Below, in pieces: positions 51,470 to 59,641 of a stretch of 64,000 nt of DNA. The position numbers and the translations under genes were made by a program. Source of the DNA: Bradyrhizobium sp. Tv2a-2 (lineage in GTDB: Bacteria; Pseudomonadota; Alphaproteobacteria; Rhizobiales; Xanthobacteraceae); NCBI RefSeq assembly GCF_000472425.1, contig NZ_AXAI01000005.1, positions 1-64,000 of the forward strand, given 5' to 3'. The stretch's first letter is position 1; each line of letters begins with the position of its first letter. The notes under the pieces are model-generated. The model did no database searches, was not told the DNA's origin, and saw only the letters and a list, made by a program, of their open reading frames with translations.

Positions 51470-52162
51470 TCAAGTAAGCGGCGTAATCCGCATGATCCGG
51501 CCGTCAAGCCACGCCTGCGCGGGCCGATTGCGCAGGCTTGCATCCAATTCTTCAGCGGTCTGGTAGTAGCCGTCGATCGCGAGCAGCTCGGCCTCGATCT
51601 TCTGGCAAAAGATCCGCGCCGATGGATTGCCGTTGACGCCTGCCATGGCGCGACCGCGCAGCGTCCCGTAGACATGGATGGAGCCACCGGCAACGATTTC
51701 CGCACCCGAACCGACCGAACCGAGCACGGTGACGTCGCCGTCGGGAAACACCACCGACTGCCCCGAGCGCACGGGAATATCGAGCATGAGCGAAGCAACG
51801 GGCGGCTTCACCTCCGGCTTCTCCGGCTCGGCCAGTGCGATCGCGCAAGTGCGGCCGCCGCTCAAGGCCGGCGGCATGTTCGAGGTGAGCAGCGATGCGT
51901 CCACGCCCTCGATGCCGAGAACGCGGATGTTCTTCTTGTCGAGGCTCACGATGAGATGCGTGATCGCGGCACGACTGAGCTCGACCGCGGAGAGATCGAG
52001 CACGACCGGCTTGCCGACGAAAAAGCCGGGCGAGCGCACCAGCGTATCGTCGAGCTCGTGCAGCCATTCCATGATCGGCACCACCGGCGTCAGCACGAAA
52101 GCGAGATAGGAGCGGCCGCGCAGGCGAACCGGCTGAGTGACTGGTCCCGCGATAGCGTCCAT
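51470..52162 (-). CDS. minC: Septum site-determining protein
   Basis: The 230-residue protein has an N-terminal domain that begins RLRGRSYLAFVLTPVVPIMEWL and a C-terminal beta-helix domain with RSGQSVVFPDGDVTVLGSVGSGAEIVAGGSIHVYG and GRAMAGVNG, with the conserved CQKIEAELLAIDGYY end. It inhibits FtsZ polymer assembly with MinD. An upstream TTG at 52204 adds 14 non-conserved residues. The minD start is 35 bases after its stop. The 450 bases before minC hold no convincing gene. Confidence 0.94.
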   Translation of the reverse strand: MDAIAGPVTQPVRLRGRSYLAFVLTPVVPIMEWLHELDDTLVRSPGFFVGKPVVLDLSAVELSRAAITHLIVSLDKKNIRVLGIEGVDASLLTSNMPPALSGGRTCAIALAEPEKPEVKPPVASLMLDIPVRSGQSVVFPDGDVTVLGSVGSGAEIVAGGSIHVYGTLRGRAMAGVNGNPSARIFCQKIEAELLAIDGYYQTAEELDASLRNRPAQAWLDGRIMRITPLT

Positions 52163-52204
52163 GGGTTTCGACTCACCGTTCGTATTAAGGGTTGACAAAC
52201 TCAA

Positions 52205-52650
52205 CGGCCGCCATGGTTAACGGACGGTTAATTCCGAAACCGCGACCCACAATGTCCCCAGTTGGTCGCAGAAATGCCCAACAACGCGCAGGGTGAACAA
52301 AGACTCAACGCGCTTCTGCCCTGATTTGAGCGCAATATGGTCGCAGGTTTGTTCCATCACTTCTTTGTTGAAACGAGCAGACCGTCACGTCCGCGCGTGA
52401 GCTTCGGCGTTTGCCAAAGATCTGCCAGGGCATGGGCAATGTGATGAATGGCGACGCCGCGATCTCGAATCATCTTCGCGATCAGCCCGCCGGCAATTGG
52501 CGCGATGCGCCGCCGGCCGGGCAATACGTCCGATTCTTCCGCGCGCGGCTGGACAGCCGCTCTCAAAGGGCTGCTCGACCTTTTCTGTTTCCGGCCTGCG
52601 AAGCCGGGAGCGTGTCAGCGTGCGTCAGGTGAATGTGGAAGGAGTAGCGT
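52205..52650. other. Region upstream of minC without a recognised gene
   Basis: About 445 bases between divergent genes. A 69-residue minus-strand frame (IAPIAGGLIAKMIRDRGVAI) exists but has no clear start signal or homology I know. The minCDE promoter should be near 52200-52300; no exact box is named. Confidence 0.4.
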
Positions 52651-53247
52651 ATGAGTGTGTTACGTGAGGACAGCCCGATCGATCCACAGGATCCGCGGCA
52701 CTATGCGCCGCGTCGGACCAGCCCGCGTGCCGAGCTGCGCCTTTCGACCGTCAGCGCCGCCGTGGGCGAGACGGCCTTCGACCGGTCATCGAAACCGGAA
52801 CTGGTCCGCCGCGCACCGCTGCCGCCGACATCCCTGAGTGCCGAGCTGGAGCATGCCGTGTTCCAATCGCTGCAGCGTCAGATGGACCCGGAGATCATTC
52901 CGGAGCCGCCCATGACCGACGGACGCTTGTGGCGTCGCGCATGGATCGGCGTCGGTGCCGCCGTCGCAGCAGCCGCCATCGCAGCGACACTGCTCGTCGT
53001 GCTCACTCCGCACGACGATTCCGGCGCATCACTCGCGGCCGCGTCATCGCCGGCACAGGACGACGCGACGAAGCCGGCGCTGGCGCAATTCCGCGCGTTG
53101 CTCGGCGCCAACGACGGCGACCAGACCGTCAACCACGACCAGACTGTCCACCACGAACAGTCCGTCAACCACGAACAGTCCGACCAGCTGCTGCAGCAAT
53201 TCATGCAGTGGCGCCAGAAGAGCGATGCAGGAGATCAAGCTCGCTAA
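52651..53247 (+). CDS. Single-helix membrane protein with a His/Gln-rich repeat tail
   Basis: The 198-residue protein has a charged cytosolic part (about residues 1-90), one membrane helix (AWIGVGAAVAAAAIAATLLVV), and a tail that repeats the six-residue unit DQTVNH, DQTVHH, EQSVNH, EQSDQ. The DNA repeats in 18-base units here. GGAGTAGC precedes the ATG. Function unknown; N-in, C-out topology. Confidence 0.75.
   Translation: MSVLREDSPIDPQDPRHYAPRRTSPRAELRLSTVSAAVGETAFDRSSKPELVRRAPLPPTSLSAELEHAVFQSLQRQMDPEIIPEPPMTDGRLWRRAWIGVGAAVAAAAIAATLLVVLTPHDDSGASLAAASSPAQDDATKPALAQFRALLGANDGDQTVNHDQTVHHEQSVNHEQSDQLLQQFMQWRQKSDAGDQAR
53119..53187 (+). repeat. 18-base tandem repeats inside the membrane protein gene
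   Basis: About four units based on GACCAGACCGTCAACCAC, with later copies changing to GAACAGTCCGTCAACCAC. Multiples of three keep the frame, so repeat number could vary without breaking the gene. Confidence 0.75.
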
Positions 53248-53319
53248 AGCATGATCCGGAAACGTGTGTAGCGGAGTTTCGGAAAGCTCATGCTCAATCA
53301 AAGACCTGAAGCGCGATGA
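53246..53319. repeat. Dispersed palindromic repeat (AGCATGATCCGGAAA type)
   Basis: AAAGCATGATCCGGAAACGT is followed by GTTTCGGAAAGCTCATGCT and GACCTGAAGCGCGATGAT. The two arms AGCATGA..CCGGAAA and TTTCGG..TCATGCT are inverted. I know this element from many intergenic regions of Bradyrhizobium and relatives. Confidence 0.8.
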
Positions 53320-53372
53320 TGATACAACCAAATCTCATCGCGTCTCGGCAGACACCCAAGGGGGAAATCACC

Positions 53373-54986
53373 ATGGCTCATCACGCGTCCAGCATCATCT
53401 CGACGCGGCATTGGCGGCGTCCTGTGGGCGTCGCCATGGCGCTCGTCGGCATCCTGATCGCCAACGCCGCACTGGCTGCGCCCGGCGACGTGGTCCGCGA
53501 CCTCGCCGGCCGCGTCGGGCCGATCATCGGCTCGGCGCTCGCCTGTCCCGAGATCGCGCAGGCCCGCATCCAGACCATCGCCGACAAGTTTCGCGCGGTG
53601 ATCAGGCAAACCGCGTCAAGCGACGCAGAGCGCGACGATCTCGCGCGCACCTTCGAGCGCTACGTCACCAACGGCCGCGGCGCGGTCAGCGGCGGCCGCG
53701 TCGACTGCAAATCGGCCGAGCGCCAGCTTGCCGATCTCGAGCAATCCCTCTCGGGACAGCCGTCCGCACCCGCCAGCAGCGGACCGTCGCTGTCCGGCGT
53801 CATCGCGCCGACGCCCGCGGCAGCCGCCACGGCGCCAATGGCACCGCTGTCGCTGCCGGCTCCCAGCAACGCCCGCGGCGTGACCGATCGCGAAATCAAG
53901 TTCGGCATCGTCGCGCCCTTCTCCGGCGCAGCGCGCGAGCTCGGCCGGCAGATGAAGCTCGGCATCGACACCGCCTTCAACCGCGCCAACGACGCAGGCG
54001 GCGTGGATGGACGCACGCTCAAGCTGATCGCGGCCGACGACGGCTACGAGCCGGCCCGGACGCTGGAGGCGATGAAGCAGCTCTACGACAAGGAGCAGGT
54101 ATTCGGCTTCATCGGCAATGTCGGCACGCCGACCGCCGCCGTGGCGCTGCCCTTCGCACTTGAGCACCGCACGCTGTTCTTCGGCGCCTTCACCGGCGCC
54201 AATCTGTTGCGCAACGATCCGCCGGATCGCTATGTGTTCAACTTCCGCGCCTCCTACTCCGAGGAGACCGATGCGGTGGTGCGCTATCTGCTCAAGATCC
54301 GCCGCCTGCAGCCGCGGCAGATCGCGGTGTTCGCCCAGCAGGACGCCTATGGCGATGCCGGCTTTGCCGGGGTGGCAAAGGCCTACCGCGCGCTCGGACT
54401 GAACGACGGCGCGATCCTGCGCCTCAACTACAAGCGCAACACGGTGGACGTGGACGAAGCGGTCAATATGCTCAAGGTGCAGAAGCCCGCAATCAAGGCC
54501 GTGGTAATGGTCGCGACCTATCGTGCCGCGGCCAAGTTCATCGAGAAGACCCGCGACCTGTATCCCGGCATGATCTACTCCAACGTTTCCTTCGTCGGCT
54601 CGACCGAGCTAGCGGATGAATTGATGTTGCTCGGCCCGCGCTTTGCGAGCGGAGTGATCGTCACCCAGGTGGTGCCCGCGGTCGGCGGCTATTCCAGCGC
54701 GGTGATGGAATACAAGAATGCGCTCGCCAAATATTTTCCGGGTGAGGCGCCGGACTATGTCTCGTTCGAAGGCTACGTTGCAGCCAATGTGCTGATCCAG
54801 GGCATGAAGCGGTCTGGGCCCCTCGAAACCGAAAGGCTGATCGATACGCTGGAGAATATGCGCAATCTCGACCTCGGTCTCGGCACGCCGCTCAATTACG
54901 GCAGGGGCGAACACCAGGCCTCGCACAAGATCTGGGGCACCTCGATCGACGACAACGGAAAGTATCAGCCGATTGAACTGGAGTAG
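53373..54986 (+). CDS. Branched-chain amino acid-type ABC transporter substrate-binding protein with N-terminal extension
   Basis: The 537-residue protein has a signal (PVGVAMALVGILIANAALAA). A first region of about 130 residues, with Cys pairs in LACPEIAQARIQTIAD and GRVDCKSAERQLADLEQ, ends in an Ala/Pro linker. Then comes the Leu/Ile/Val-binding fold: GVTDREIKFGIVAPFSGAARELGRQMKLGIDTAF and FGFIGNVGTPTAAVALPFA. This fold is normally 370-400 residues alone. No permease or ATPase genes lie beside it, so it is an orphan receptor. ATG at 53373 has GGGGGAAAT upstream. The Cys region could be a redox or protein-binding module; inference. Confidence 0.88.
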   Translation: MAHHASSIISTRHWRRPVGVAMALVGILIANAALAAPGDVVRDLAGRVGPIIGSALACPEIAQARIQTIADKFRAVIRQTASSDAERDDLARTFERYVTNGRGAVSGGRVDCKSAERQLADLEQSLSGQPSAPASSGPSLSGVIAPTPAAAATAPMAPLSLPAPSNARGVTDREIKFGIVAPFSGAARELGRQMKLGIDTAFNRANDAGGVDGRTLKLIAADDGYEPARTLEAMKQLYDKEQVFGFIGNVGTPTAAVALPFALEHRTLFFGAFTGANLLRNDPPDRYVFNFRASYSEETDAVVRYLLKIRRLQPRQIAVFAQQDAYGDAGFAGVAKAYRALGLNDGAILRLNYKRNTVDVDEAVNMLKVQKPAIKAVVMVATYRAAAKFIEKTRDLYPGMIYSNVSFVGSTELADELMLLGPRFASGVIVTQVVPAVGGYSSAVMEYKNALAKYFPGEAPDYVSFEGYVAANVLIQGMKRSGPLETERLIDTLENMRNLDLGLGTPLNYGRGEHQASHKIWGTSIDDNGKYQPIELE

Positions 54987-54989
54987 GGC

Positions 54990-55006
54990 GACCAGCGGAG
55001 CTGGTC
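54990..55006 (+). terminator. Hairpin between convergent genes
   Basis: GACCAGC, loop GGA, GCTGGTC gives a seven-base-pair stem right after the binding-protein stop. No U-tract follows. Confidence 0.35.
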
Positions 55007-55064
55007 CGTCCCCCTCGGTCCGGTGCAGCGACTGCGTTCGTGAAGCGCGGCGATTGCCGTTGCT

Positions 55065-55352
55065 TCACCTAGGACCGGTGTTGCTCCAGGTCGGAACTGC
55101 GTTTGTTACGCCTACCGAGGGCCAATAGTACGACCCAACTGACGGAGCGGTGACAGTTCCGATCGGAGATCCGGACGTGCCAAAAGTCGTTCTGGGTGCC
55201 GCTGCCGACATTCCAGAGCTGGCGTAAGTTCCGGGTTGCGCCGTCGAATAATGATGCGTGACATGCTTGTGCTTCTTTGCACTCGCAACAGAGGGCGCAC
55301 CCGCCAGCGCAACGGTAAGAAGCGCAGCAATCGCCAGTCTGATCGTCATCAT
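55065..55352 (-). CDS. Exported small Ser/Thr-rich protein
   Basis: The 95-residue protein has a Sec signal (TIRLAIAALLTVALAGAPSVASA), a His/Lys patch KKHKHVTHHYS and a Ser/Thr/Gly-rich end (TFGTSGSPIGTVTAPSVGSY). AGGGAGAG precedes two adjacent ATGs. No family recognised. It is convergent with the binding protein gene. Confidence 0.65.
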   Translation of the reverse strand: MMTIRLAIAALLTVALAGAPSVASAKKHKHVTHHYSTAQPGTYASSGMSAAAPRTTFGTSGSPIGTVTAPSVGSYYWPSVGVTNAVPTWSNTGPR

Positions 55353-55462
55353 GGTTGTTCTCTCCCTTTCGTCTCGATAGGGGACAACGCACGTACCCGG
55401 CAATCTTAACACTAAAATCCTCTTGAGCCGTGTCACGGCTGCTTGTTCACCTGCATGGCGCG

Positions 55463-55472
55463 CCCCCCCCCC
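55463..55472. repeat. Ten-base C homopolymer in an intergenic region
   Basis: A run of ten C residues lies between the small exported protein and the flavin oxidoreductase genes. Its length may vary by slippage, or be a sequencing uncertainty. Confidence 0.7.
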
Positions 55473-55610
55473 GCAGGAAGCCGTGCCCTTGAAACAGCAA
55501 CGACGCGGACAGGCCTGTCGCCCCGCTCGCATCCTACGCCAGCGTCCCTCCCCTCGACGGACCGTCGACGGGGAGGGTGAACTTCGACGAGGCGATTGCC
55601 TGCTCTGCTC

Positions 55611-56579
55611 TTACAACGGCTGATCCTTGGCTTCGTCGTATTCCTTCTTGAACCGTGCAATCAGGTCCGCAGCCGGCGCGACCTTGCCGATCGAGCCGAC
55701 ACCCTGGCCACTGCCCCAGATCTCCTTCCATGCCTTCGGCTTGGCGCGCTCGCCGGAGGCGTCGGTGCCAAAGCTCATCTTGGAGGAATCGGAGGTCGGC
55801 AGGCTCTCCGGATCCATGCCGGCGGCGACGATCGAGGGCTTCAGGTAATTGCCGTGCACGCCGGTGAAGAGGTTCGAATAGACGATGTCCTCGGCGCTGG
55901 ATGAGGTGATCATCTCCTTGTAGTGCTCTACGGCGTTGGCCTCCTGTGTCGCAATGAAGGCCGACCCGATATAGGCGAAATCCGCCCCCAGGATGCGCGC
56001 CGCGCGGATGGCGCGGCCGTTGCCCATCGCGCCCGACAGCGCGATCGGACCATCGAACCACTGCCGCGTCTCCGCCACGAAGGCAAAGGGCGAGATGGTG
56101 CCGGCGTGGCCGCCTGCGCCGGCCGCCACCAGGATCAAGCCGTCGGCGCCCTTCTCGATCGCCTTGTGAGCGAATTTCTGGTTGATCACGTCGTGGAAGA
56201 CGATGCCGCCCCAGTTGTGCGCCGCCTGATTGAGCTCCTCCCGCGCGCCGAGCGAGGAGATGATCATCGGCACCTTGTGCTTCTCGCAAAGCGCAAGATC
56301 ATGATCGAGCCGGTTGTTCGACTTGTGCACGATCTGGTTCACCGCGAACGGCGCCGAAGGCCGCTCGGGATGGGCTTTGTCATAGGCGGCAAGCTCCTCC
56401 CTGATGCGATGGAGCCATTCGTCGAGCAATTCCGGCGGCCGCGCATTGAGCGCTGGAAACGAGCCGACCACGCCAGCCTTGCATTGGGCGATCACGAGAT
56501 CGGGCACGGAGATGATGAACAGCGGCGCACCGATCACGGGGATCGAGAGGCGGCCCTTGAACAAGGCTGGCATGGACAT
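55611..56579 (-). CDS. FMN-dependent nitronate monooxygenase-type oxidoreductase, paralog B
   Basis: The 322-residue enzyme starts MSMPALFKGRLSIPVIGAPL, then CKAGVVGSFPALNARPPELLDEW, LVAAGAGGHAGT and SGAMGNGRAIRAARILGADFAYIGSAFIAT. It shares the order of FMN-binding blocks with the gene at 46873. The frame runs 300 bases further upstream, but the conserved N-terminus starts here. AAGGAAACG precedes it. Substrate unknown. Confidence 0.9.
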   Translation of the reverse strand: MSMPALFKGRLSIPVIGAPLFIISVPDLVIAQCKAGVVGSFPALNARPPELLDEWLHRIREELAAYDKAHPERPSAPFAVNQIVHKSNNRLDHDLALCEKHKVPMIISSLGAREELNQAAHNWGGIVFHDVINQKFAHKAIEKGADGLILVAAGAGGHAGTISPFAFVAETRQWFDGPIALSGAMGNGRAIRAARILGADFAYIGSAFIATQEANAVEHYKEMITSSSAEDIVYSNLFTGVHGNYLKPSIVAAGMDPESLPTSDSSKMSFGTDASGERAKPKAWKEIWGSGQGVGSIGKVAPAADLIARFKKEYDEAKDQPL

Positions 56580-56802
56580 GCGCGAACGTTTCCTTTGGCT
56601 TATTCCGCGATGCGGGATGGTTTGCTTTCCACTGTAAAGATGCCAGACATCATGCCATGAAAGCAACTGCGGGAACGCGTGCGCCGGGAGATTGGAGCTC
56701 GGCGATACGATTGGCCTCTCCGCGGAGCGAATTCGCGACAATTTTCCTACACTCAACGCGACTGCCGTTCCCGACGTGAAGATCTCCGCCGGAGGTATCG
56801 CG

Positions 56803-56997
56803 ATGAAGCAAGCCGTGACCGTGGGACTGGCTGTCGTTGCGGCAACGGCCCTGCTGGAGGTGGCCCTGGTGCCGGGCATCCTGATCGGCGGCGCCGCGGT
56901 GCTCGCGCCGCGCTTATTAGTCGGCAGTTGCCGGCCGGCGCGGCGCTGGCAGCCGAATGAATTACTGGCAGAGCGCGCCTGGCGTCTTCAGCGATAG
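56803..56997 (+). CDS. Small membrane protein, one helix
   Basis: The 64-residue protein MKQAVTVGLAVVAATALLEV has a hydrophobic segment of about 35 residues, including VPGILIGGAAVLAP, then a basic C-terminus with RPARRWQPNELLAERAWRLQR. GGAGG lies seven bases before the ATG, better than for the longer frame from 56692. The family is not known to me. Confidence 0.6.
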   Translation: MKQAVTVGLAVVAATALLEVALVPGILIGGAAVLAPRLLVGSCRPARRWQPNELLAERAWRLQR

Positions 56998-57050
56998 GAC
57001 CGTGCGAGACTTCGGCCTCAGCCCGATACTCGGTCGCCAACGCGCCGGTA

Positions 57051-57632
57051 TCAGAGCAGCCAGTAGACGATGACGAACCCGAAGACGAGCACGGCGGCGC
57101 CCAGCACTACCCACAGCGTGAGGTTCTTCTCGATCCTGACCCTGATCCATTCGCCGTAGCGGTTGAGCAGGACGGCCGCGACAAAGAAGCGCATCCCGCG
57201 CGCGATGATCGAGCACAGGATGAACAGCCAGACATTGAAGCCGGCAAAGCCCGAGGTGATGGTGACGAGCTTGTAGGGAATGGGGGTCAGCCCCTTGCCG
57301 ATGATGATCAGCGCGCCCCAGGTCGAATAGCCGGCACGAAACGCCTCGACCTTGTCCGAGAGATGGTAGACATCGATCAGCCAATGGCCGAGCGAGTCAT
57401 AGAGCAGTGCGCCAATGGCGTAGCCCAGGATGCCGCCGAGCACGGACGCCACCGTGCAGACCGCTGCATAGAGCCAGGCGGATTTGGGGCGCGCCAGCGA
57501 CATCGGGATCAGCATCACGTCCGGCGGCACCGGGAAGAACGAGCTTTCCGCGAACGCCACGCCCGCCATGATCCACAGCGCATACGGCTTGTGCGCGGCG
57601 TCGATACACCAGTCATAGATCCGTTTCAGCAT
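57051..57632 (-). CDS. DedA/SNARE-associated (YqaA-like) membrane protein
   Basis: The 193-residue protein has AFAESSFFPVPPDVMLIPMSLARPKSAW, the VTITSGFAGFNVW and GKGLTPIPYKL motif of VTT/DedA proteins, and four or more membrane helices. DedA proteins are flippases or ion-coupled transporters of lipid carriers. The chosen ATG gives the typical MLKRIYDWCIDAAHKPYALW start; the long upstream frame is not conserved. It is followed at its 3' side by the small membrane protein on the other strand. Confidence 0.9.
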   Translation of the reverse strand: MLKRIYDWCIDAAHKPYALWIMAGVAFAESSFFPVPPDVMLIPMSLARPKSAWLYAAVCTVASVLGGILGYAIGALLYDSLGHWLIDVYHLSDKVEAFRAGYSTWGALIIIGKGLTPIPYKLVTITSGFAGFNVWLFILCSIIARGMRFFVAAVLLNRYGEWIRVRIEKNLTLWVVLGAAVLVFGFVIVYWLL

Positions 57633-57799
57633 GGCCGCGATGAACCACCATGCGACGGATTTGTCCACCTCGCGACGGAGCAAATTTTTATGAGGGAACC
57701 AGGCCGACACCGATTTTGCCATGCGACAAACCGGCCGAGTTTGCGCGGGAATCGTGCTTAACGAATGGTCCGTGGCGCGATGGCGACGGCGACCAAGGC

Positions 57800-58204
57800 C
57801 TAGTGCCGCTTGCGCAGATTGCGGCCTTCCAACGCCACAATGGGCCGCCGGGCGGCAGCGCGGGCGGCGGCGGGCTTCGGCATTTTCAGCGCTGACTTCG
57901 GCAGCTTCTCGGCGATGCCGAGCAGGTGCTCGCGCCGCTCCATCTCGCGCCAGACGTCGGCCGGGCGGACGCCCGCGGCGGCCCACAGCACCGCGAGATT
58001 ATAGAGCAGGTCAGCGCTTTCGCGGATCATGGCGTCCGCGTCCCCGTTGACGGAATCGATCGCAACCTCGATGGCCTCCTCGGCCACCTTCTTGGCCATC
58101 TTGGCCGGGCCGCGCTGAAACAGCCGCGCGGTGCGCGACGTGGCGGGGTCCAGATGTCGGGCGGCCAGCACCGCCTGATAGAGTCGTTCGATCGAATCGC
58201 TCAT
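57800..58204 (-). CDS. HisE-like phosphoribosyl-ATP pyrophosphohydrolase family protein
   Basis: The 134-residue protein has TARLFQRGPAKMAKKVAEEAIEVAIDSVNGD and RESADLLYNLAVLWAAAGV, the all-alpha NTP-pyrophosphohydrolase (MazG-like) pattern with metal-binding Glu/Asp clusters seen in HisE. It is not in a histidine operon, so it may be a second HisE or a house-cleaning hydrolase. A basic C-terminal tail (about 25 residues, with RAAARRP) is extra. Confidence 0.82.
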   Translation of the reverse strand: MSDSIERLYQAVLAARHLDPATSRTARLFQRGPAKMAKKVAEEAIEVAIDSVNGDADAMIRESADLLYNLAVLWAAAGVRPADVWREMERREHLLGIAEKLPKSALKMPKPAAARAAARRPIVALEGRNLRKRH

Positions 58205-58257
58205 GACCACCGAAGATAGACGAAAGCCATCGCCAGCGCGTTAACGCAAAGAGTTAA

Positions 58258-58330
58258 AAGAAAAAATCCGCCGGCAGGAGACCGGCGGATCAAGGTCAAG
58301 GAGGAGCCGCTCAAGAGCGGATGTCCGGTT
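58258..58330 (-). ncRNA. Small RNA candidate with CUCCUCC motif, suhB/mmgR-like
   Basis: On the minus strand, a first hairpin CCGCTC-TT-GAGCGG is followed by the single-stranded CTCCTCCTTGACCTTG, a GC-rich hairpin (stem ATCCGCCGG/CCGGCGGAT at 58266-58290), then TTTTTTCTTTT. The 5' end is set only approximately, behind an AT-rich patch TAAAAATACA. No minus-strand gene lies upstream for kilobases, so the terminator belongs to a short transcript. The layout fits the alphaproteobacterial suhB/mmgR (ar8) or ar14 antisense-to-Shine-Dalgarno small RNAs. Identity within these families is inference. Confidence 0.6.
58266..58290 (-). terminator. Rho-independent terminator on the minus strand
   Basis: A nine-base-pair stem with loop TCTCCTG (minus strand) is followed, going to lower coordinates, by a run of T with one C. 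The plus side has no U-tract, which sets the orientation. Confidence 0.8.
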
Positions 58331-58558
58331 GTATTTTTAGGCCGATTCGCCCGCGCGCCGAAACCGTACGATTACGGACCACCGTATTCGTACGGTCATC
58401 TCAGAATGGGCTTTCGGCCGCTGCGACGGGCGGCTTACTCCGAATTCGCCGTGGCGAATTGCTCATGAAACGTTCAGATTCGATCCGCCACAATGGCCGG
58501 CGTGGCGGTTGCATCGCCTGGCCAGCCCAACCGCTGGCACAGCCGCTCCTGGCGTAAC

Positions 58559-59617
58559 ATGATGCGTAGAAGACGGACGAGCCTGTTTCGCTGCTGTCTC
58601 GCCGCGCTGGCGAGCCTCGCTATGCTCGTGTCGGGTGGGACCGGCAGCGGCCGAGCGGCCGACAACCGGCGCATCACCCAGGTTCAGCTCGCCTTCGACC
58701 GCCCGCTCGACGCCGGCATGGCGCCGTTCGTGCTCGCGGCAAATCGCGGCCTGTTCGGGGCGGAGAATCTGGCCGTCAATTTCGGCTTTGCGGACGGCTC
58801 GCCGGAGGCGATTGCACGGGTTGCGTCCGGTGCCAGCGAATTCGCGCTTATCGACATCAACGAGCTGGTCCGCTTCCGCGACAAGGCGGATGCCCCGCCG
58901 GTCAAGGCCGTGTTCGTGCTATTCAACCAGGCGCCTTATGCCATCGTCGCACGCAAGAGCCGCGGCATCCATGGGCTGTCGGATATTCAAGGCAAGACGC
59001 TTGGGGCCGCGGAAAGCGACCTGTCGTTCCGTCTGTGGCCGGCGCTGGCGAATGAAAACGGCATCAAGGCGTCGAGCGTGAAGGTCTACAAAATGAGCGC
59101 GGCAGTGCGCGAGCCGATCCTGTCCGCGGGCCAGGTCGATGCGGTGGCCGGCTTCTCCTATCTGTCGGCCGTCAATCTGCGCGACCGCGGCGTGCCGGCA
59201 GGCGACCTCGCGGTGCTGCGCTACGCCGATTATGGCTGCGCGGCCTATGGCTTTGCCGTCATCGTCAATCCAGCCTTCGCGGCGGCAAAGCCTGAGGCCG
59301 TCAGGGGCTTTTTGCGCGCGGTCATCGCCGGCATCCATCTCGCCATCGAGCAGCCCGAACGCGCGGCCGACGAGGTCGTCGCCCGCATGGATGGCGGGCA
59401 GCGCGATCTGGAACTGGAGCGGCTGCGCACCGTGATTGCCGACAACATCCTGACCGGCGAGGTCAGGCGCAACGGTCTTGGCGGCATCGATCCGGCGCGC
59501 TTTGCTCGCGCGATCGACCAGATCGGCGAAGACTTCAGATTTCACAAAAAGCCGCAAGCCGGCGATATCTTCGATGACAGCTTCCTGCCGCCGGCAAGCT
59601 TGCGCCTGATCAATTGA
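58559..59617 (+). CDS. NMT1/SsuA-type ABC transporter substrate-binding protein
   Basis: The 352-residue protein has a basic N-terminus and signal (SLFRCCLAALASLAMLVSGG), then QVQLAFDRPLDAGMAPFVLAANRGLF, FADGSPEAIARVASGASEFALID, GIHGLSDIQGKTLGA and KASSVKVYKM, as in NMT1/SsuA receptors for sulfonates, nitrate or thiamin precursors. It is periplasmic. ATGATG at 58559 was chosen. No matching permease is next door; the ABC exporter after it is of another class. The region from 58205 to 58558 holds the small RNA. Confidence 0.88.
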   Translation: MMRRRRTSLFRCCLAALASLAMLVSGGTGSGRAADNRRITQVQLAFDRPLDAGMAPFVLAANRGLFGAENLAVNFGFADGSPEAIARVASGASEFALIDINELVRFRDKADAPPVKAVFVLFNQAPYAIVARKSRGIHGLSDIQGKTLGAAESDLSFRLWPALANENGIKASSVKVYKMSAAVREPILSAGQVDAVAGFSYLSAVNLRDRGVPAGDLAVLRYADYGCAAYGFAVIVNPAFAAAKPEAVRGFLRAVIAGIHLAIEQPERAADEVVARMDGGQRDLELERLRTVIADNILTGEVRRNGLGGIDPARFARAIDQIGEDFRFHKKPQAGDIFDDSFLPPASLRLIN

Positions 59618-59641
59618 GCTTGCGCGCGATCCCGGATTAGA

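Noticed and set aside
52357..52566. 69-residue minus-strand frame upstream of minC
   Set aside because: No ribosome binding site, no signal or motif; could be chance in high GC DNA.
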